DNA of 64,000 bases from Tuwongella immobilis (GCF_901538355.1 NZ_LR593887.1:930001-994000), one strand, 5' to 3'. Counted from the stretch's first letter, positions 43,501 through 53,029 are shown. Numbers and translations: made by a program. The notes: generated by a model not told the origin, from the letters alone.

Positions 43501-45939
43501 TTAGTGGTTCAGAATAAATTCACGCGTGTTGAGCAACGCCCACAACGTATCCACAAACGCCGTCCGACGATCGGCTTCCCGCTCGCGGTGGTCGGCAAAG
43601 GCTTCCCGTTCCGCAGCCGTCGGCTTGCGAGACAGTGCGGCCAAGAACAACTCATCCAAGATTTCCGCATCGCTGAGTTTCTTCGCAATCAACTGATCGA
43701 TGCGATTGTTGCGAGCGGCCAACTTGGTCAGGATCGATTGATCCGTCATGCGATACAGCGTTTGCGGCAGCGCCGGATCCATCGCCCGTTCGCAATCGCA
43801 GGCGGCGGTTCGCGGCGGACGACCGAAGATTCGCAGGGCATACGTCAGATTCGGATTGTTCACCCGGCTGGCACCAATCTCGATCATGTGCTTGCCCTTC
43901 GGAACCTCCGCACCGAACGTATCTTCCACACCAATCGCCGCATTGATGACATCGACCACCACTTCCGCCATCATCGGTCGAATCATCGCATGCGAATAAT
44001 TGTTGCGATCAAACCGATTGGTGTCGTTCGGGGTCGCCGTCAGTTGATAGGTCCGCGATTGGAGAATCTGTTGCTCCAACTTGCGAATGTTGTACCCACT
44101 TTCGATGAACGATTGGGCCAACGCATCCAGCAGACGGGCATTGCTGGGCGGATTCGCCAGCGAAAAATCATCCACCGGATCAATCAGACCGATGCCCATG
44201 TAATGCGCCCAAACGCGATTGACAAACGATCGAGCAAACAGCGGATTCTTCGGGGCACGCATCCATTGGAACAGCTTCACCCGGGTATCTTCACCCTTGA
44301 CGTGCGGAATCTCCGGCCCACCCAATGCTTTGGGCGCAAGGACTGCATTGGTATCGGGATGCGTAAACAAGTTGCGCGGTGCAGTCGGCGACAGAAACAC
44401 TTCACGCACCAGGTTGACTTGGTTGTTTCGCTCGGCCTTGGCTTTGCGTTCTTCGTTCAATTTGGCGATGAGCTGCTTGGTTTCTGGCGAGGTGCCAGTC
44501 GTCGCCACCGTCGCAAACAGATTCGCAAACGAACGATAGTCGGCCTGTGTCCAGCGATCGGTCGGGTGCTTGTGGCATTGGGCACATTCCAACCGAACGC
44601 CCAGGAATGCGACAGCGACTTTCTCGCCCCATTGTTCGATCGGCACATTCGCAGCGCGCAACCAGAACAGATCCAAGCTCTTGCGCTTCGAGTAATCCGT
44701 GTCGAAATCCTTGGTCATCTGCGAATCGATGGTATCGACTTGCTTGATCCACTCGTCGGGCGAAAGGCCATCCCGACTGGTGGCGGTGACAATTTGTTCG
44801 ACGATTTGATCGTAGGGGACATTGTCGGCAATCCGCTTGCGGAGCCAATCGTGCCACATCTGCGAACGCTTGAATCGCAGGTTGGCGGGGTTGGGGAGCA
44901 GGTCGGTGTTGTTGCCGGTAATGTCGCTGAACTTCGTCGCCCAAAGTGCTGCATGCAGCGGATGTTGCAGCAGTTCGGCAATCTTGCGGTCCCGCTTGTC
45001 GGATCGCTTGTCGGCCACAAAAGCGCGGAGTTCTTCCGGCGTGGGCAGTGTGCCGATGGTGTCGATGGTCACACGTCGGAGAAATTCTTCATCTGTGGAA
45101 AGATCCGAGGGAAGCATGTTGAGCTTGCGAAGTTTCGCAAACACTTCCCGATCGATGAAGTTGGTCGCGGCGAGTTTCGGATAGACGAATCCGGGCTTTG
45201 CAGGCATCGGCACCAGCACGCGAATGGCTTGCACTTGGCCGCGATAGATGATGGCCAAGCCCGTGTCGCCGGGGCGGACAGCCGTGATGGTGCCCTGCGG
45301 GGTGGCCGTCGCAATCGCATCGTCGCTGATGCGGAAATCGCAAAACGAGGTCACATCTTCGGTGACGCCATCCGCAAACGTCGCCTGCACCTTGATTTGC
45401 AGCGATTTTTCCGGGGGCAACATGGCGAATTCGGCGGGCGTGATTTTCAGCGAAACCACTTCGCCGCTGCCGCGATTCCATTTGGCCCCTTGTTCGATCC
45501 ACGTTCGGAACACCTGATACTGCCAGGAGTTTGCGCCGAATCGCATGCCACCTTCGTGCAACACGCGGCCCGTGGCCTTGAGCAACAGCAATGAGTGATC
45601 GGGGGATTGGCCATCCAATCGGCGGCCATATTGTTCGCGGGTCAGCGCGAGGAAATCCTTCTCGGGTTCGTATCCGAAAAGCGACAGGCGAAAGCCGTTT
45701 TTACCTTGAAATGAACCGTGGCACGAGCCGAGGTTACACCCTGTTTTACCGAACAGCCCCATGATATGGCGTTCGAAATCCACGGTTTGCAATCGGGTGC
45801 CATCGGGCAGCAGCACGCCAGCATTCCCGGCAGGCACCGCCGCGCGAACCAATCCTGGTGTGCCCAGGAGGAGCAAACCCAGGAGCGTCCCCAACAGGAG
45901 ATTGGAGACCGAGTAACCCAGTCGTAAACGGATCATCAT
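43501..45939 (-). CDS. DUF1549/DUF1553 protein with Ig-like domain
   Basis: A protein of about 812 residues with a signal peptide (LLLGTLLGLLLLGTPGLVRA). It has the same layout as the 32070-34286 protein: N-terminal GCNLGSCHGSFQGKNGFRLSLFGYEP, an Ig-like domain (FADGVTEDVTSFCDFRISDD), DUF1549 (CAQCHKHPTDRWTQADYRSFANLF) and DUF1553 (VNRVWAHYMGIGLIDPVDDF). It is the first gene of an operon with DUF1501. ATG 45939 is preceded by GGAG at eight bases; the frame is open to 45996 but lacks a ribosome site there. Members probably act together in the periplasm on an unknown substrate. Confidence 0.93.
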   Translation of the reverse strand: MMIRLRLGYSVSNLLLGTLLGLLLLGTPGLVRAAVPAGNAGVLLPDGTRLQTVDFERHIMGLFGKTGCNLGSCHGSFQGKNGFRLSLFGYEPEKDFLALTREQYGRRLDGQSPDHSLLLLKATGRVLHEGGMRFGANSWQYQVFRTWIEQGAKWNRGSGEVVSLKITPAEFAMLPPEKSLQIKVQATFADGVTEDVTSFCDFRISDDAIATATPQGTITAVRPGDTGLAIIYRGQVQAIRVLVPMPAKPGFVYPKLAATNFIDREVFAKLRKLNMLPSDLSTDEEFLRRVTIDTIGTLPTPEELRAFVADKRSDKRDRKIAELLQHPLHAALWATKFSDITGNNTDLLPNPANLRFKRSQMWHDWLRKRIADNVPYDQIVEQIVTATSRDGLSPDEWIKQVDTIDSQMTKDFDTDYSKRKSLDLFWLRAANVPIEQWGEKVAVAFLGVRLECAQCHKHPTDRWTQADYRSFANLFATVATTGTSPETKQLIAKLNEERKAKAERNNQVNLVREVFLSPTAPRNLFTHPDTNAVLAPKALGGPEIPHVKGEDTRVKLFQWMRAPKNPLFARSFVNRVWAHYMGIGLIDPVDDFSLANPPSNARLLDALAQSFIESGYNIRKLEQQILQSRTYQLTATPNDTNRFDRNNYSHAMIRPMMAEVVVDVINAAIGVEDTFGAEVPKGKHMIEIGASRVNNPNLTYALRIFGRPPRTAACDCERAMDPALPQTLYRMTDQSILTKLAARNNRIDQLIAKKLSDAEILDELFLAALSRKPTAAEREAFADHREREADRRTAFVDTLWALLNTREFILNH

Positions 45940-46482
45940 AGGAGGAACTCCGCTCGATTGACCCGAGGTGGCCATTTGTCTGATTCCATTCCCCATCCAA
46001 CCCGGCGATTACGGATGAGTTCCGTTCCTGAGAACGAAATTTCTCAGAATTTGCCAATGCCTGCATTTTGCGGGGTGGAATGGGGCGCAATTCGGTGGTT
46101 GACCGCACGGATTGGTCCCCAACTGAGCACCGGCAAGGGGGTGGAGCGGCGAATTGCGGAATTTTTGAACGCAGAACCGTACACTCTGTCCCAGAACTGA
46201 CCAGATGCATTCCGATGGTTGATTGACAAAATGGGCCGAATGGAGAAATTTTCAGAAAAATCTCTAGCCCCACCAAGCGAGAATTGCTCGGATCAATCGG
46301 GTTGTAACTTGAAGAAAATTCAGGACTTGAGCAAAAATCGACAAATTGGTTCCAAATCATGACACACTGGGGGATGTGGAGCGATTCCTGAAGTTTTGGC
46401 GAATTGGCATTCGGGTTGCATTTGATGTCAAGCGGCAATGGAGTTGTCACTTACACGGAAGTCACTAGCGCGGAGTTGCGCC
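45940..46482. other. Divergent intergenic region upstream of csrA
   Basis: A 543-base gap, noticeably more AT-rich than its surroundings between about 46200 and 46430. It contains the sigma54-type element described at 46404. TTGACA at 46224 has only a weak -10 partner. No coding region with a ribosome site is seen. Confidence 0.5.
46404..46420 (+). promoter_or_regulatory. Predicted sigma54 (-24/-12) promoter of csrA
   Basis: TTGGCATTCGGGTTGCA matches the sigma54 consensus YTGGCACGrNNNTTGCW at 14 of 17 positions, counting free positions. The essential GG and GC are exactly ten bases apart. Transcription would start near 46431 and give a leader of about 50 bases before the csrA ATG. It would need an enhancer-binding activator; none is encoded nearby. 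Confidence 0.5.
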
Positions 46483-46728
46483 ATGTTGGTTCTCACTCGC
46501 AAAACGAACGAATCGATCGTCATCCCCTCGTTGGGCATCACCATCACCATCTCGGACATCCGCTCGGATCGCGTCCGAATCGGCATTGATGCCCCGCATG
46601 ACATCAAGATCCATCGCTCGGAAATCTGGGACAAGGAAAAAGAACGTCGCACCGCCGCTTTGGATGCGGAAACGGTGGATGAGCTGAAGTTGCCGGTGCT
46701 GACGGAAGAGGTGGCGAAGCGTGCCTAA
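46483..46728 (+). CDS. csrA: Carbon storage regulator CsrA
   Basis: An 81-residue RNA-binding translational regulator. MLVLTRKTNESIVI is the universal CsrA start, followed by the VRIGIDAPHDIKIHRSEIW core; Arg44-type residues for GGA-motif binding are retained. The C-terminus is about 20 residues longer than the E. coli protein. CsrA dimers bind GGA-containing hairpins near ribosome sites and repress or stabilise mRNAs. CGGAG precedes the ATG by seven bases, and this GGA could itself allow autoregulation. The gene is monocistronic, lying between a sigma54-type promoter and a strong hairpin. Confidence 0.97.
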   Translation: MLVLTRKTNESIVIPSLGITITISDIRSDRVRIGIDAPHDIKIHRSEIWDKEKERRTAALDAETVDELKLPVLTEEVAKRA

Positions 46729-46745
46729 TGTCCCGAACTTTTAGG

Positions 46746-46772
46746 CCGGGTGATTGATGATCAATCACCCGG
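46746..46772. terminator. Palindromic hairpin after csrA
   Basis: CCGGGTGATTGAT and its exact complement flank a single central G, giving a stem of about 11 pairs with a five-base loop, 17 bases after the csrA stop. There is no T-tract after it. Confidence 0.55.
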
Positions 46773-46924
46773 TGACGGGAGTTGGAGCACCGCGGATTCG
46801 GAAGTTGTTGCCGGCTGCCCAAAGCATTGGCATCCCAATTTCGCTGCTTGTTTTTCAACGCGGATTCACGCACAATCGGGTGGTTCACGGAACAGAGTCC
46901 GAGATCCATCGAGGTGGGCGCGAA

Positions 46925-49222
46925 ATGCTCCGGGACGAACAAATCGACATCCGCAAACGACGCGGACGCCAAGGCAAATTCGCCATCGAGAACATCGGTA
47001 AAAACCGATTCCTCAGCACCTTTACCGTTACCAACACCGAAAATTCCAATCAATATACCGTGCAATTTCGCTGCTTCACCGACGGCGAGAATACTTGCAC
47101 ATGCCCCGACTTTCGCACGAATACGCTCCGAACCTGCAAGCATATCGAAGCCGTGAAAGCCCATCTCGAGGCCGATTCGCCGCCCACGGTGCGCCAGCGT
47201 CGATTCTCGGTGAAAGATCCCGAGATTGCCCTCGATTATGGCGAACGGCTCTGCTTGGTGATTCATCTGCCCGAACGAAATTCGGATCGCCTTACCCGGC
47301 TTGCGTCGCAATTCTTTGACCGGGAAGGACTTTGGAAAGATGATGCCGATTTCGAGGCACTCCGCGAAGCCGCCGATGATGTCCCCGAACGCATTTTATT
47401 CACACCTGAAGCCGAAGATTTTATCGATCTGCAACTCGATCGCCGCAAATTGCGACAACGCGAACGGGAACTGATTGTCGCCTATGAATCCGGGGATTGG
47501 ATTCCCGATTTGTTGTCGGTGCCGTTGTACGATTATCAGGTGCGTGGGGCGATCTTTTTGGCCTGTCGCGGTCGCTCGATCCTTGCAGATGATATGGGGT
47601 TAGGGAAAACCGTGCAGACACTCGCCGCCGTCGAGTTGCTGGCGCGGGAACGTGCCATTCAACGGGTGCTGGTGGTCACCCCGGCATCGGTGAAATATCA
47701 GTGGGAAGGCGAAATTCGCAAATTCACACAGCGATCGGTGCAAGTGATCGATGGCCGGAATTATCAGCGGGAAGACCAGTATCGGGAGTCCGCATTCTAT
47801 CGCTTGGTTAATTATGAACAGGTAATCCGCGATTTGCCGCAACTCAATGCCTGGCAACCGGATCTGGTCGTAATCGATGAGGCCCAGCGGATCAAAAATT
47901 GGGAAAGCGAAACCTCGCGGGCGGTCAAACGGCTGCGAAGTCGCTTTGCGATTGTGCTCACCGGCACGCCGTTGGAGAATCGCCTCGAAGAATTGTACAG
48001 CATTGTACAATTTGTGGACGATCGGCTCTTGGGGCCTGCATTCCAATTTCTCAACGATCATCGGGTACTCGACGATCAGGGGCGGATTGTGCAATATCGC
48101 CGCCTGGATGCAATTCGTCAGAAGATTGAGCCAATCTGCTTGCGACGCACCCGCAACGAGGTGCTCACCGAACTGCCCGAGCGGATTGATAGCCGGATCT
48201 ATGTTGAACTAAGCCCCGATCAGAAAAGCATTTACGACGCCGAGAAGGCGATTTTGGCCCGGTTGCTGCGGCAGGCAAATCTCGGGGATGCGGATCGGCG
48301 ACGGGTGCTGGCGTCGATCACCAAATTGCGATTGGTGTGCAATAGTGCGGCACTGGCAGATGGGCCTGCGGGCGATTCTCCGAAGTTGGAAGAATTCGAG
48401 GAGTGCATCCGCGAAGCGATTCGAGAAGATGGTCGCAAGATGGTTGTGTTTAGCCAGTGGGAATCGATGATCCGGCTGGCCGCCGAGGTGCTCGACCGAA
48501 CGGGCGTGGGGTACGTGGTTCTCCACGGAAAAGTGCCGATTCCCGACCGACCCGAATTGATGGAACGCTTTTGCAATCATCCGGATTGTCGCGTGTTTCT
48601 TTCCACCGATGCGGGCGGTGTTGGCCTCAATTTGCAGGCGGCAGATACGGTCATCAACCTGGAACTCCCCTGGAATCCGGCGGTGCTCGATCAGCGGGTC
48701 GCTCGGGTGCATCGCATGGGGCAGCGAAATCCGGTGCGGGTGATTCACCTGCTTAGTCGCGGGACGATCGAGGAGCGGGTGTTGGCGATCCAAGAACGCA
48801 AACGCTTGCTATTTCAGGGGTTATTTGATTCCGATTCGCTCGAAGAAATTTCGGTTTCGGCGTTTCGGCAGCCTGCCTTGTTGGAGCAGTTGCAAGAGCT
48901 TTTGGTCGAAGATGCGCCGATTGATGCGGGGAGTGCTCCGCCGGAACGTGGGACTTCGGAACGCTCGCCATCGACACAGAATCCACCACAACCGCATGCC
49001 AATGCACGGGTTACGGCGAAGTCGACTCTGGCGTCGGCGGCTGACGCGGTTGCGGGTGTGGATTCGGCGGCGGTGGCGATGTGGGCGGCGGGGGTGCCGA
49101 TGTTGGAAGCGATGGCAGCCTGGGCCGCAGCGCATCCCCATGCGGTGCCGACGGATTGGGCCGAACGCGCCCGGCAAGCCGCCGCCCGACTCGCCGCCGC
49201 ACTTGAATCATCTGGCGATTAA
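46925..49222 (+). CDS. SNF2-family helicase with N-terminal SWIM zinc finger
   Basis: A 765-residue protein. A SWIM zinc-binding motif, CTCPDFRTNTLRTCKH, lies at about residues 57-72. The SNF2 ATPase core follows, with Walker A DDMGLGKT (about 222), VIDEAQRIKN (DEAQ instead of DEAH, about 316) and LTGTPLENRLEELY. The C-terminal helicase domain has VVFSQWESMI, STDAGGVGLNLQAADTVINLELPWNP and RVARVHRMGQ. It would translocate on duplex DNA or remodel protein-DNA complexes. The last 110 residues (after FRQPALLEQL) are alanine- and proline-rich and not part of the core. ATG 46925 follows GAGGTGG; the frame is open further upstream, but those codons run through the csrA hairpin. Its stop shares TTAA with the convergent gene. 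Confidence 0.92.
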   Translation: MLRDEQIDIRKRRGRQGKFAIENIGKNRFLSTFTVTNTENSNQYTVQFRCFTDGENTCTCPDFRTNTLRTCKHIEAVKAHLEADSPPTVRQRRFSVKDPEIALDYGERLCLVIHLPERNSDRLTRLASQFFDREGLWKDDADFEALREAADDVPERILFTPEAEDFIDLQLDRRKLRQRERELIVAYESGDWIPDLLSVPLYDYQVRGAIFLACRGRSILADDMGLGKTVQTLAAVELLARERAIQRVLVVTPASVKYQWEGEIRKFTQRSVQVIDGRNYQREDQYRESAFYRLVNYEQVIRDLPQLNAWQPDLVVIDEAQRIKNWESETSRAVKRLRSRFAIVLTGTPLENRLEELYSIVQFVDDRLLGPAFQFLNDHRVLDDQGRIVQYRRLDAIRQKIEPICLRRTRNEVLTELPERIDSRIYVELSPDQKSIYDAEKAILARLLRQANLGDADRRRVLASITKLRLVCNSAALADGPAGDSPKLEEFEECIREAIREDGRKMVVFSQWESMIRLAAEVLDRTGVGYVVLHGKVPIPDRPELMERFCNHPDCRVFLSTDAGGVGLNLQAADTVINLELPWNPAVLDQRVARVHRMGQRNPVRVIHLLSRGTIEERVLAIQERKRLLFQGLFDSDSLEEISVSAFRQPALLEQLQELLVEDAPIDAGSAPPERGTSERSPSTQNPPQPHANARVTAKSTLASAADAVAGVDSAAVAMWAAGVPMLEAMAAWAAAHPHAVPTDWAERARQAAARLAAALESSGD

Positions 49223-49956
49223 TGCGATTCTTTCGCCGAACGCGTCGATTCCAGAATCCAATCCATGGCCCAACATCCCTTCACATGTGGGCCAGGACTG
49301 CGGAGATGGTCCAGCAGTTCGGCATCATCACAACCACGCTCCATTAAGGCATCGGCGAGAATCGGTGGAATCGACGCATCCGGTTGATGGTGATAGGCTT
49401 GCGCGAGCTGAGCCACCGAGTCATGAGACCAGTCTGAAGCGAATTTCATGGTGCGGAACGGGTTGCCAATCACCTCGCGGAGCAGGTCGGCGTAGGTGCG
49501 GCGTCGCATCTCCTGCTGGGCGTGATAGGAACCGATCGGTCGCGGACTGTGGGGCCGTTCGATGAACAGCGTCATGCAGGCACGCGTCCACTCGAAAATT
49601 CCCTCTTCGGAAGCGGAGATCCAGATGTTGCTGATGCCGCGGATATGCGGACTAAAGTGCGAATAGGCGGCATAGGCGGCGGCCATGGCGGGGTCGGCCC
49701 GCTCATCGTCGTATTGGAAGGCGATTCGGGCCGCATGTCGCCAAGCCAGTTCCAATTCTTCGGAAAGAATTTGATCGTCAATGAATCGCTCGGCAGCTTC
49801 CACGGCGGCGCGGCTGGTGGGGTCGGATAATTCCGACCAATTTTCGCGGCAACAGGCACAGGCGAATTGTCGCAACTTCCGTGCAGAGCAGCGGTTGCGA
49901 AGGAAACTCAGCATCCAACCCGGATCGGTATTCACTTCCCAGATCGTCGGTGTCAT
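49219..49956 (-). CDS. Gemmataceae-type 'CCR' repeat-companion protein, copy 1
   Basis: A 245-residue protein. Its signature is RKLRQFACACCRENW near the N-terminus, then EAAERFIDD, GNPFRTMKF, and the C-terminal PPILADALMERGCDDAELLDHLRSPG with HVKGCWAMDWIL. I know this pattern as a small-protein family abundant in Gemmata and relatives, with no assigned function. No signal peptide is present, so it is probably cytoplasmic. ATG 49956 overlaps the stop of copy 2 by ATGA, which decides the start. The two copies are clearly paralogs by shared order of motifs. Confidence 0.8.
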   Translation of the reverse strand: MTPTIWEVNTDPGWMLSFLRNRCSARKLRQFACACCRENWSELSDPTSRAAVEAAERFIDDQILSEELELAWRHAARIAFQYDDERADPAMAAAYAAYSHFSPHIRGISNIWISASEEGIFEWTRACMTLFIERPHSPRPIGSYHAQQEMRRRTYADLLREVIGNPFRTMKFASDWSHDSVAQLAQAYHHQPDASIPPILADALMERGCDDAELLDHLRSPGPHVKGCWAMDWILESTRSAKESH

Positions 49957-50645
49957 GCGGCCCTCGCTTGCACCTCCCGCAGCGTATCCAGCACCCAGCA
50001 GCCGCGAACGTGCGTCAGATGACGATTCATGCAATGGTCGATCATTTCGAGAATCGGACAGCCAGCATCCATTAGGGCATCGCCCAGCTGTGGCATCCAT
50101 TCAAATTGTTGCTGCCGATAAATTGTATCGGCAAGCTGGCAAACGGTTTGCGTTCGCCACGAGCGATCGGCCGACAACGGACGGAACGGATTGCCGAATA
50201 ATTCGGCCAACAATTCACATTGATAGCGTTGCTCGGCGGCTTCGGTGAGTCGGAATGTCTCAAATTTTGCCGTTGGCGGAGCAAATTGCGTCGCGGCGGA
50301 GGCACGCAGTTGGGCGGTGGAGGTGGCTACCCGCAGTGCGGTGGCGAAACTGCCGCCATCGGGCAGGGCGACGGCCCAGACTCCCGCATCGGGCATCTGC
50401 GGGATCATCTGCGTATAGGGTGACGTTCGCCAGAATAATTCCAACCCCGAACGATCGATTCGGCCATCCACGAACGCCTCGGCGGTGATGATGCACTGCC
50501 GACTGCGGGGATCTTGAATCAGCGTCCACACATGCCGACAGCAGGCGATGCCAAAGAGTCGCAGTTGCCGTTCGGTCAATTGCGGGCGAACCAATTCCAG
50601 CATGCGAGATGGCCCCGGACGGGCCAGCCATCGTTCCTCACTCAT
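49953..50645 (-). CDS. Gemmataceae-type 'CCR' repeat-companion protein, copy 2
   Basis: A 230-residue paralog of the gene that follows it. The shared motifs are RQLRLFGIACCRHVW, AEAFVDGRID, GNPFRPLSADRSW, MPQLGDALMDAGCPILEMIDH and THVRGCWVLDTL. ATG 50645 (MSEERWLARPG) has GAGGG nine bases upstream; an AT-rich box (TATAAC at 50674-50679, minus strand) could be its -10 element. The function is unknown. Family members often sit beside leucine-rich or TIGR02996-type proteins, but none is present here. Confidence 0.8.
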   Translation of the reverse strand: MSEERWLARPGPSRMLELVRPQLTERQLRLFGIACCRHVWTLIQDPRSRQCIITAEAFVDGRIDRSGLELFWRTSPYTQMIPQMPDAGVWAVALPDGGSFATALRVATSTAQLRASAATQFAPPTAKFETFRLTEAAEQRYQCELLAELFGNPFRPLSADRSWRTQTVCQLADTIYRQQQFEWMPQLGDALMDAGCPILEMIDHCMNRHLTHVRGCWVLDTLREVQARAA

Positions 50646-50809
50646 CAGTAGGAACCCTCGGGTTTCCATTTGAGTTATAATGGGGTTGTGTCGGCAGCGA
50701 CATGCCCATTCGCGGCGTGACCATAGCGAAGGGCGGCGATTTCTCAAGTGGAGCCCCAGAAGCGACGAACCAAAGAGGCAGACAACGCGAGACACCAGGA
50801 ATCATCCAT

Positions 50810-51898
50810 ATGATCGTGCGACGATGGGTTCGACTTCGTTGGCTGGCGGCCTGCTTTGCGGCGGCGCTCCTCACCGGAATTTGTTCCGGCGGGGATTTGA
50901 TTATTCGGCTGATGGCCCCCTCGTATGATGAGACTGTTGTGAAACTCAAAGGGCGGCTTGTCGATCACACCTTCAATGGGGAGGTGGATCGTCGGTTCTA
51001 CTCCCCCGCGCTCGAGGAAAAACGCGATCTCTATGTGTATCTGCCGCCGGGGTACACACCCGCACGACAATATCCGCTTCTGCTTTGGCTGCATGGCTTT
51101 GCGCAAGATGAACGCAACTTGTTCCCCGTGGCGGAGACGTTCGATCGGGCGATCTGTCAGGGGCAGCTGCCGCCGATGATTATCGCCACGCCGGATGGCA
51201 GCATTATGGGGCGGCCATCGTTCAATCGCTCGGGCAGTTTTTATATCAATTCGAAGGCGGGAAATTTTGAGCAGTATTTGGCGAATGATGTTTGGAACTT
51301 TCTGAATCGGCATTATTCGATTCATCCGGATCGGGAAGCGCATCTCATCTCGGGCGCATCGATGGGTGGATTTGGGTCGGTGAATCATGCGTTCAAGTAT
51401 CGGCATCGCTTTGGGACAATTTTGTCGCTGATGCCGCCGTTGAATCTGCGTTATGCCGACTGTCGCGGTCGATATGGTGAAGATTACGACCCGGATTGCG
51501 TCTCGTTTCGGGAGCGATTACGACCGCACACGCCATTGGCGCGGTTCGGTGGCGTGGTGGTGATCCGCCAACGGCAGTTGTCCGGCCCATTGTTCGGGAT
51601 CGGTCGGCCAGCCGTGGAGCGCACTGCCGAGGAAAACCCGATTGAGATGATCGATCGGCTGCGGATTCAACCGAACGAATTTCACTTCTTCATCGGCTTT
51701 GGCACTCGGGATGAGTTCAATCTGGATGCCCAGTGCGAGCACTTCATTGATGTGGCGCACAAGCGTGGCATCGGCATGACGGTGGTGCGTGTGCATGACG
51801 GGAAGCACGACATGGAGACGGCTCGAGAGTGCCTGCCGGCAATCATTCGATTCTTGCAGCCGATTTTGGAGCCGTACCGGGTGCCGCTGACGCCGTGA
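50810..51898 (+). CDS. Exported esterase, alpha/beta-hydrolase (enterochelin-esterase-like)
   Basis: A 362-residue protein. The N-terminus RWLAACFAAALLTGICSGGD is a signal peptide. The fold is that of the esterase D/enterochelin-esterase group: YVYLPPGYTPARQYPLLLWLHGFAQDERN, nucleophile elbow SGASMGGFG, and a C-terminal HDGKHDMETARECLPAIIRFL carrying the catalytic histidine. The oxyanion loop WLHGF and Ser-Asp-His triad appear complete, so it should be active on an ester. ATG 50810 follows AGGA by nine bases; the frame is open to 50702. It is divergent from the CCR pair and 110 bases before the FAH gene. Confidence 0.85.
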   Translation: MIVRRWVRLRWLAACFAAALLTGICSGGDLIIRLMAPSYDETVVKLKGRLVDHTFNGEVDRRFYSPALEEKRDLYVYLPPGYTPARQYPLLLWLHGFAQDERNLFPVAETFDRAICQGQLPPMIIATPDGSIMGRPSFNRSGSFYINSKAGNFEQYLANDVWNFLNRHYSIHPDREAHLISGASMGGFGSVNHAFKYRHRFGTILSLMPPLNLRYADCRGRYGEDYDPDCVSFRERLRPHTPLARFGGVVVIRQRQLSGPLFGIGRPAVERTAEENPIEMIDRLRIQPNEFHFFIGFGTRDEFNLDAQCEHFIDVAHKRGIGMTVVRVHDGKHDMETARECLPAIIRFLQPILEPYRVPLTP

Positions 51899-52008
51899 AA
51901 TCGCGGAAATCGCATCGGCCCGGTGCGGATGCGATGCCTGCGGCGGGGCAATGCCATAGAACATCGGCACATCGGTGTTCTTCCTCTCCGTGTGGTGCGA
52001 GGTGCGGC

Positions 52009-52866
52009 ATGCAACTGGCCAAGGTTCGGCGATCGACGGGCGATGTTCATTTCGGGGCAATTCAGAACGATCAATTCCATCGGTTTGATGGGCTTGCAGA
52101 TGCGCCGGCGACGTTGGCGGCGCTGCTGCACGGCCCAAATCCATATGCCACGGCCAAGCGATTGTTGGAAGCTGCACCCACGGGCGAATCGCTCTCCGCA
52201 TTCACGCTGCTGGCCCCGATCGACGAGCAGGAAGTTTGGGCGGCCGGGGTGACCTATCGCCGCAGCAAAGTGGCCCGCGAAGAAGAATCGGTTGGCGCTG
52301 CGCAATTCTACGACAAGGTGTATTCCGCACCGCGACCGGAACTGTTCTTCAAAGCGACGCCCGCGCGGGTGATTCGGCCCGGCGATGGGGTGCGAGTCCG
52401 CAGCGATAGCAAATGGAGCGTGCCCGAGCCGGAATTTGCGCTGGTGGTGACGCCGGATCTGCGAATCGTCGGGGCGACCATCGGCAATGATATGAGCGCC
52501 CGCGACATCGAAGGCGAGAATCCGCTGTATCTGCCGCAAGCGAAAATTTACGATCGCTCGTGTTCCGTGGGGCCGGTGATTACGCTGCTGGAAGCGATGC
52601 CGAAACTGCCGGAAGTGGAAATCCGGCTGCGCATTCATCGCGGCGGGCAACTGGCATTTGACGGCAACACGACGTTGGCGGCACTGAACCGCACGCCGGA
52701 AAGCCTGGTCGAATGGCTGGGCAAAGAGAATGCCTTCCCCACCGGCGTGATTCTGCTGACCGGCACTGGGATCGTTCCGCCAGACGAATTTACGCTGCAT
52801 ATCGGCGATGTCATCACCATTGGCATCAGCGGCATTGGCGAACTGGTCAATCCCGTGGTGGCGTGA
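52009..52866 (+). CDS. Fumarylacetoacetate hydrolase (FAH) family protein
   Basis: A 285-residue enzyme of the FAH superfamily. Diagnostic segments are WAAGVTYRRSK, LFFKATPARVIRPGDGV, the metal-binding VPEPEFALVV (ExE), and NDMSARDIEGENPLYLPQAK with the distal Asp. These bind Mg or Mn for C-C bond hydrolysis or decarboxylation of 2-oxo acids. Reactions vary in the family (acylpyruvase, oxaloacetate decarboxylase, HpcE-type), and the substrate cannot be chosen here. ATG 52009 (MQLAKVRRS) has GAGGTG upstream; the frame is open to 51829, but that region overlaps the esterase gene end. Confidence 0.9.
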   Translation: MQLAKVRRSTGDVHFGAIQNDQFHRFDGLADAPATLAALLHGPNPYATAKRLLEAAPTGESLSAFTLLAPIDEQEVWAAGVTYRRSKVAREEESVGAAQFYDKVYSAPRPELFFKATPARVIRPGDGVRVRSDSKWSVPEPEFALVVTPDLRIVGATIGNDMSARDIEGENPLYLPQAKIYDRSCSVGPVITLLEAMPKLPEVEIRLRIHRGGQLAFDGNTTLAALNRTPESLVEWLGKENAFPTGVILLTGTGIVPPDEFTLHIGDVITIGISGIGELVNPVVA

Positions 52867-53029
52867 TTGCGTCGCCGAGTGGCCCCGATTCGGATCTTGC
52901 GAGAAATGAAACGGGGCAGCGTCGTCGTGGGGCGGCTGCCATGGTCGCCGATCCGCACGAGACGCTGCCCGCAGATGGATCGGTGGCGGGATATGGCCAC
53001 ACGATCCGGGGGGGGCTTGCTGTGGGTGA

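Noticed and set aside
43504-45594. Plus-strand open frame of 696 codons antisense to the DUF1549/1553 gene
   Set aside because: Shadow of the real gene: no motifs, and composition typical of antisense reading.
46224-46251. TTGACA upstream of csrA as a sigma70 promoter
   Set aside because: No acceptable -10 at 16-18 bases, and it would give a leader of over 200 bases; the sigma54-type element is nearer and better.
50676-50681. Perfect TATAAT on the plus strand before the esterase gene
   Set aside because: No -35 match at 16-18 bases; it may serve the minus-strand pair instead, so it is not listed as a plus-strand promoter.
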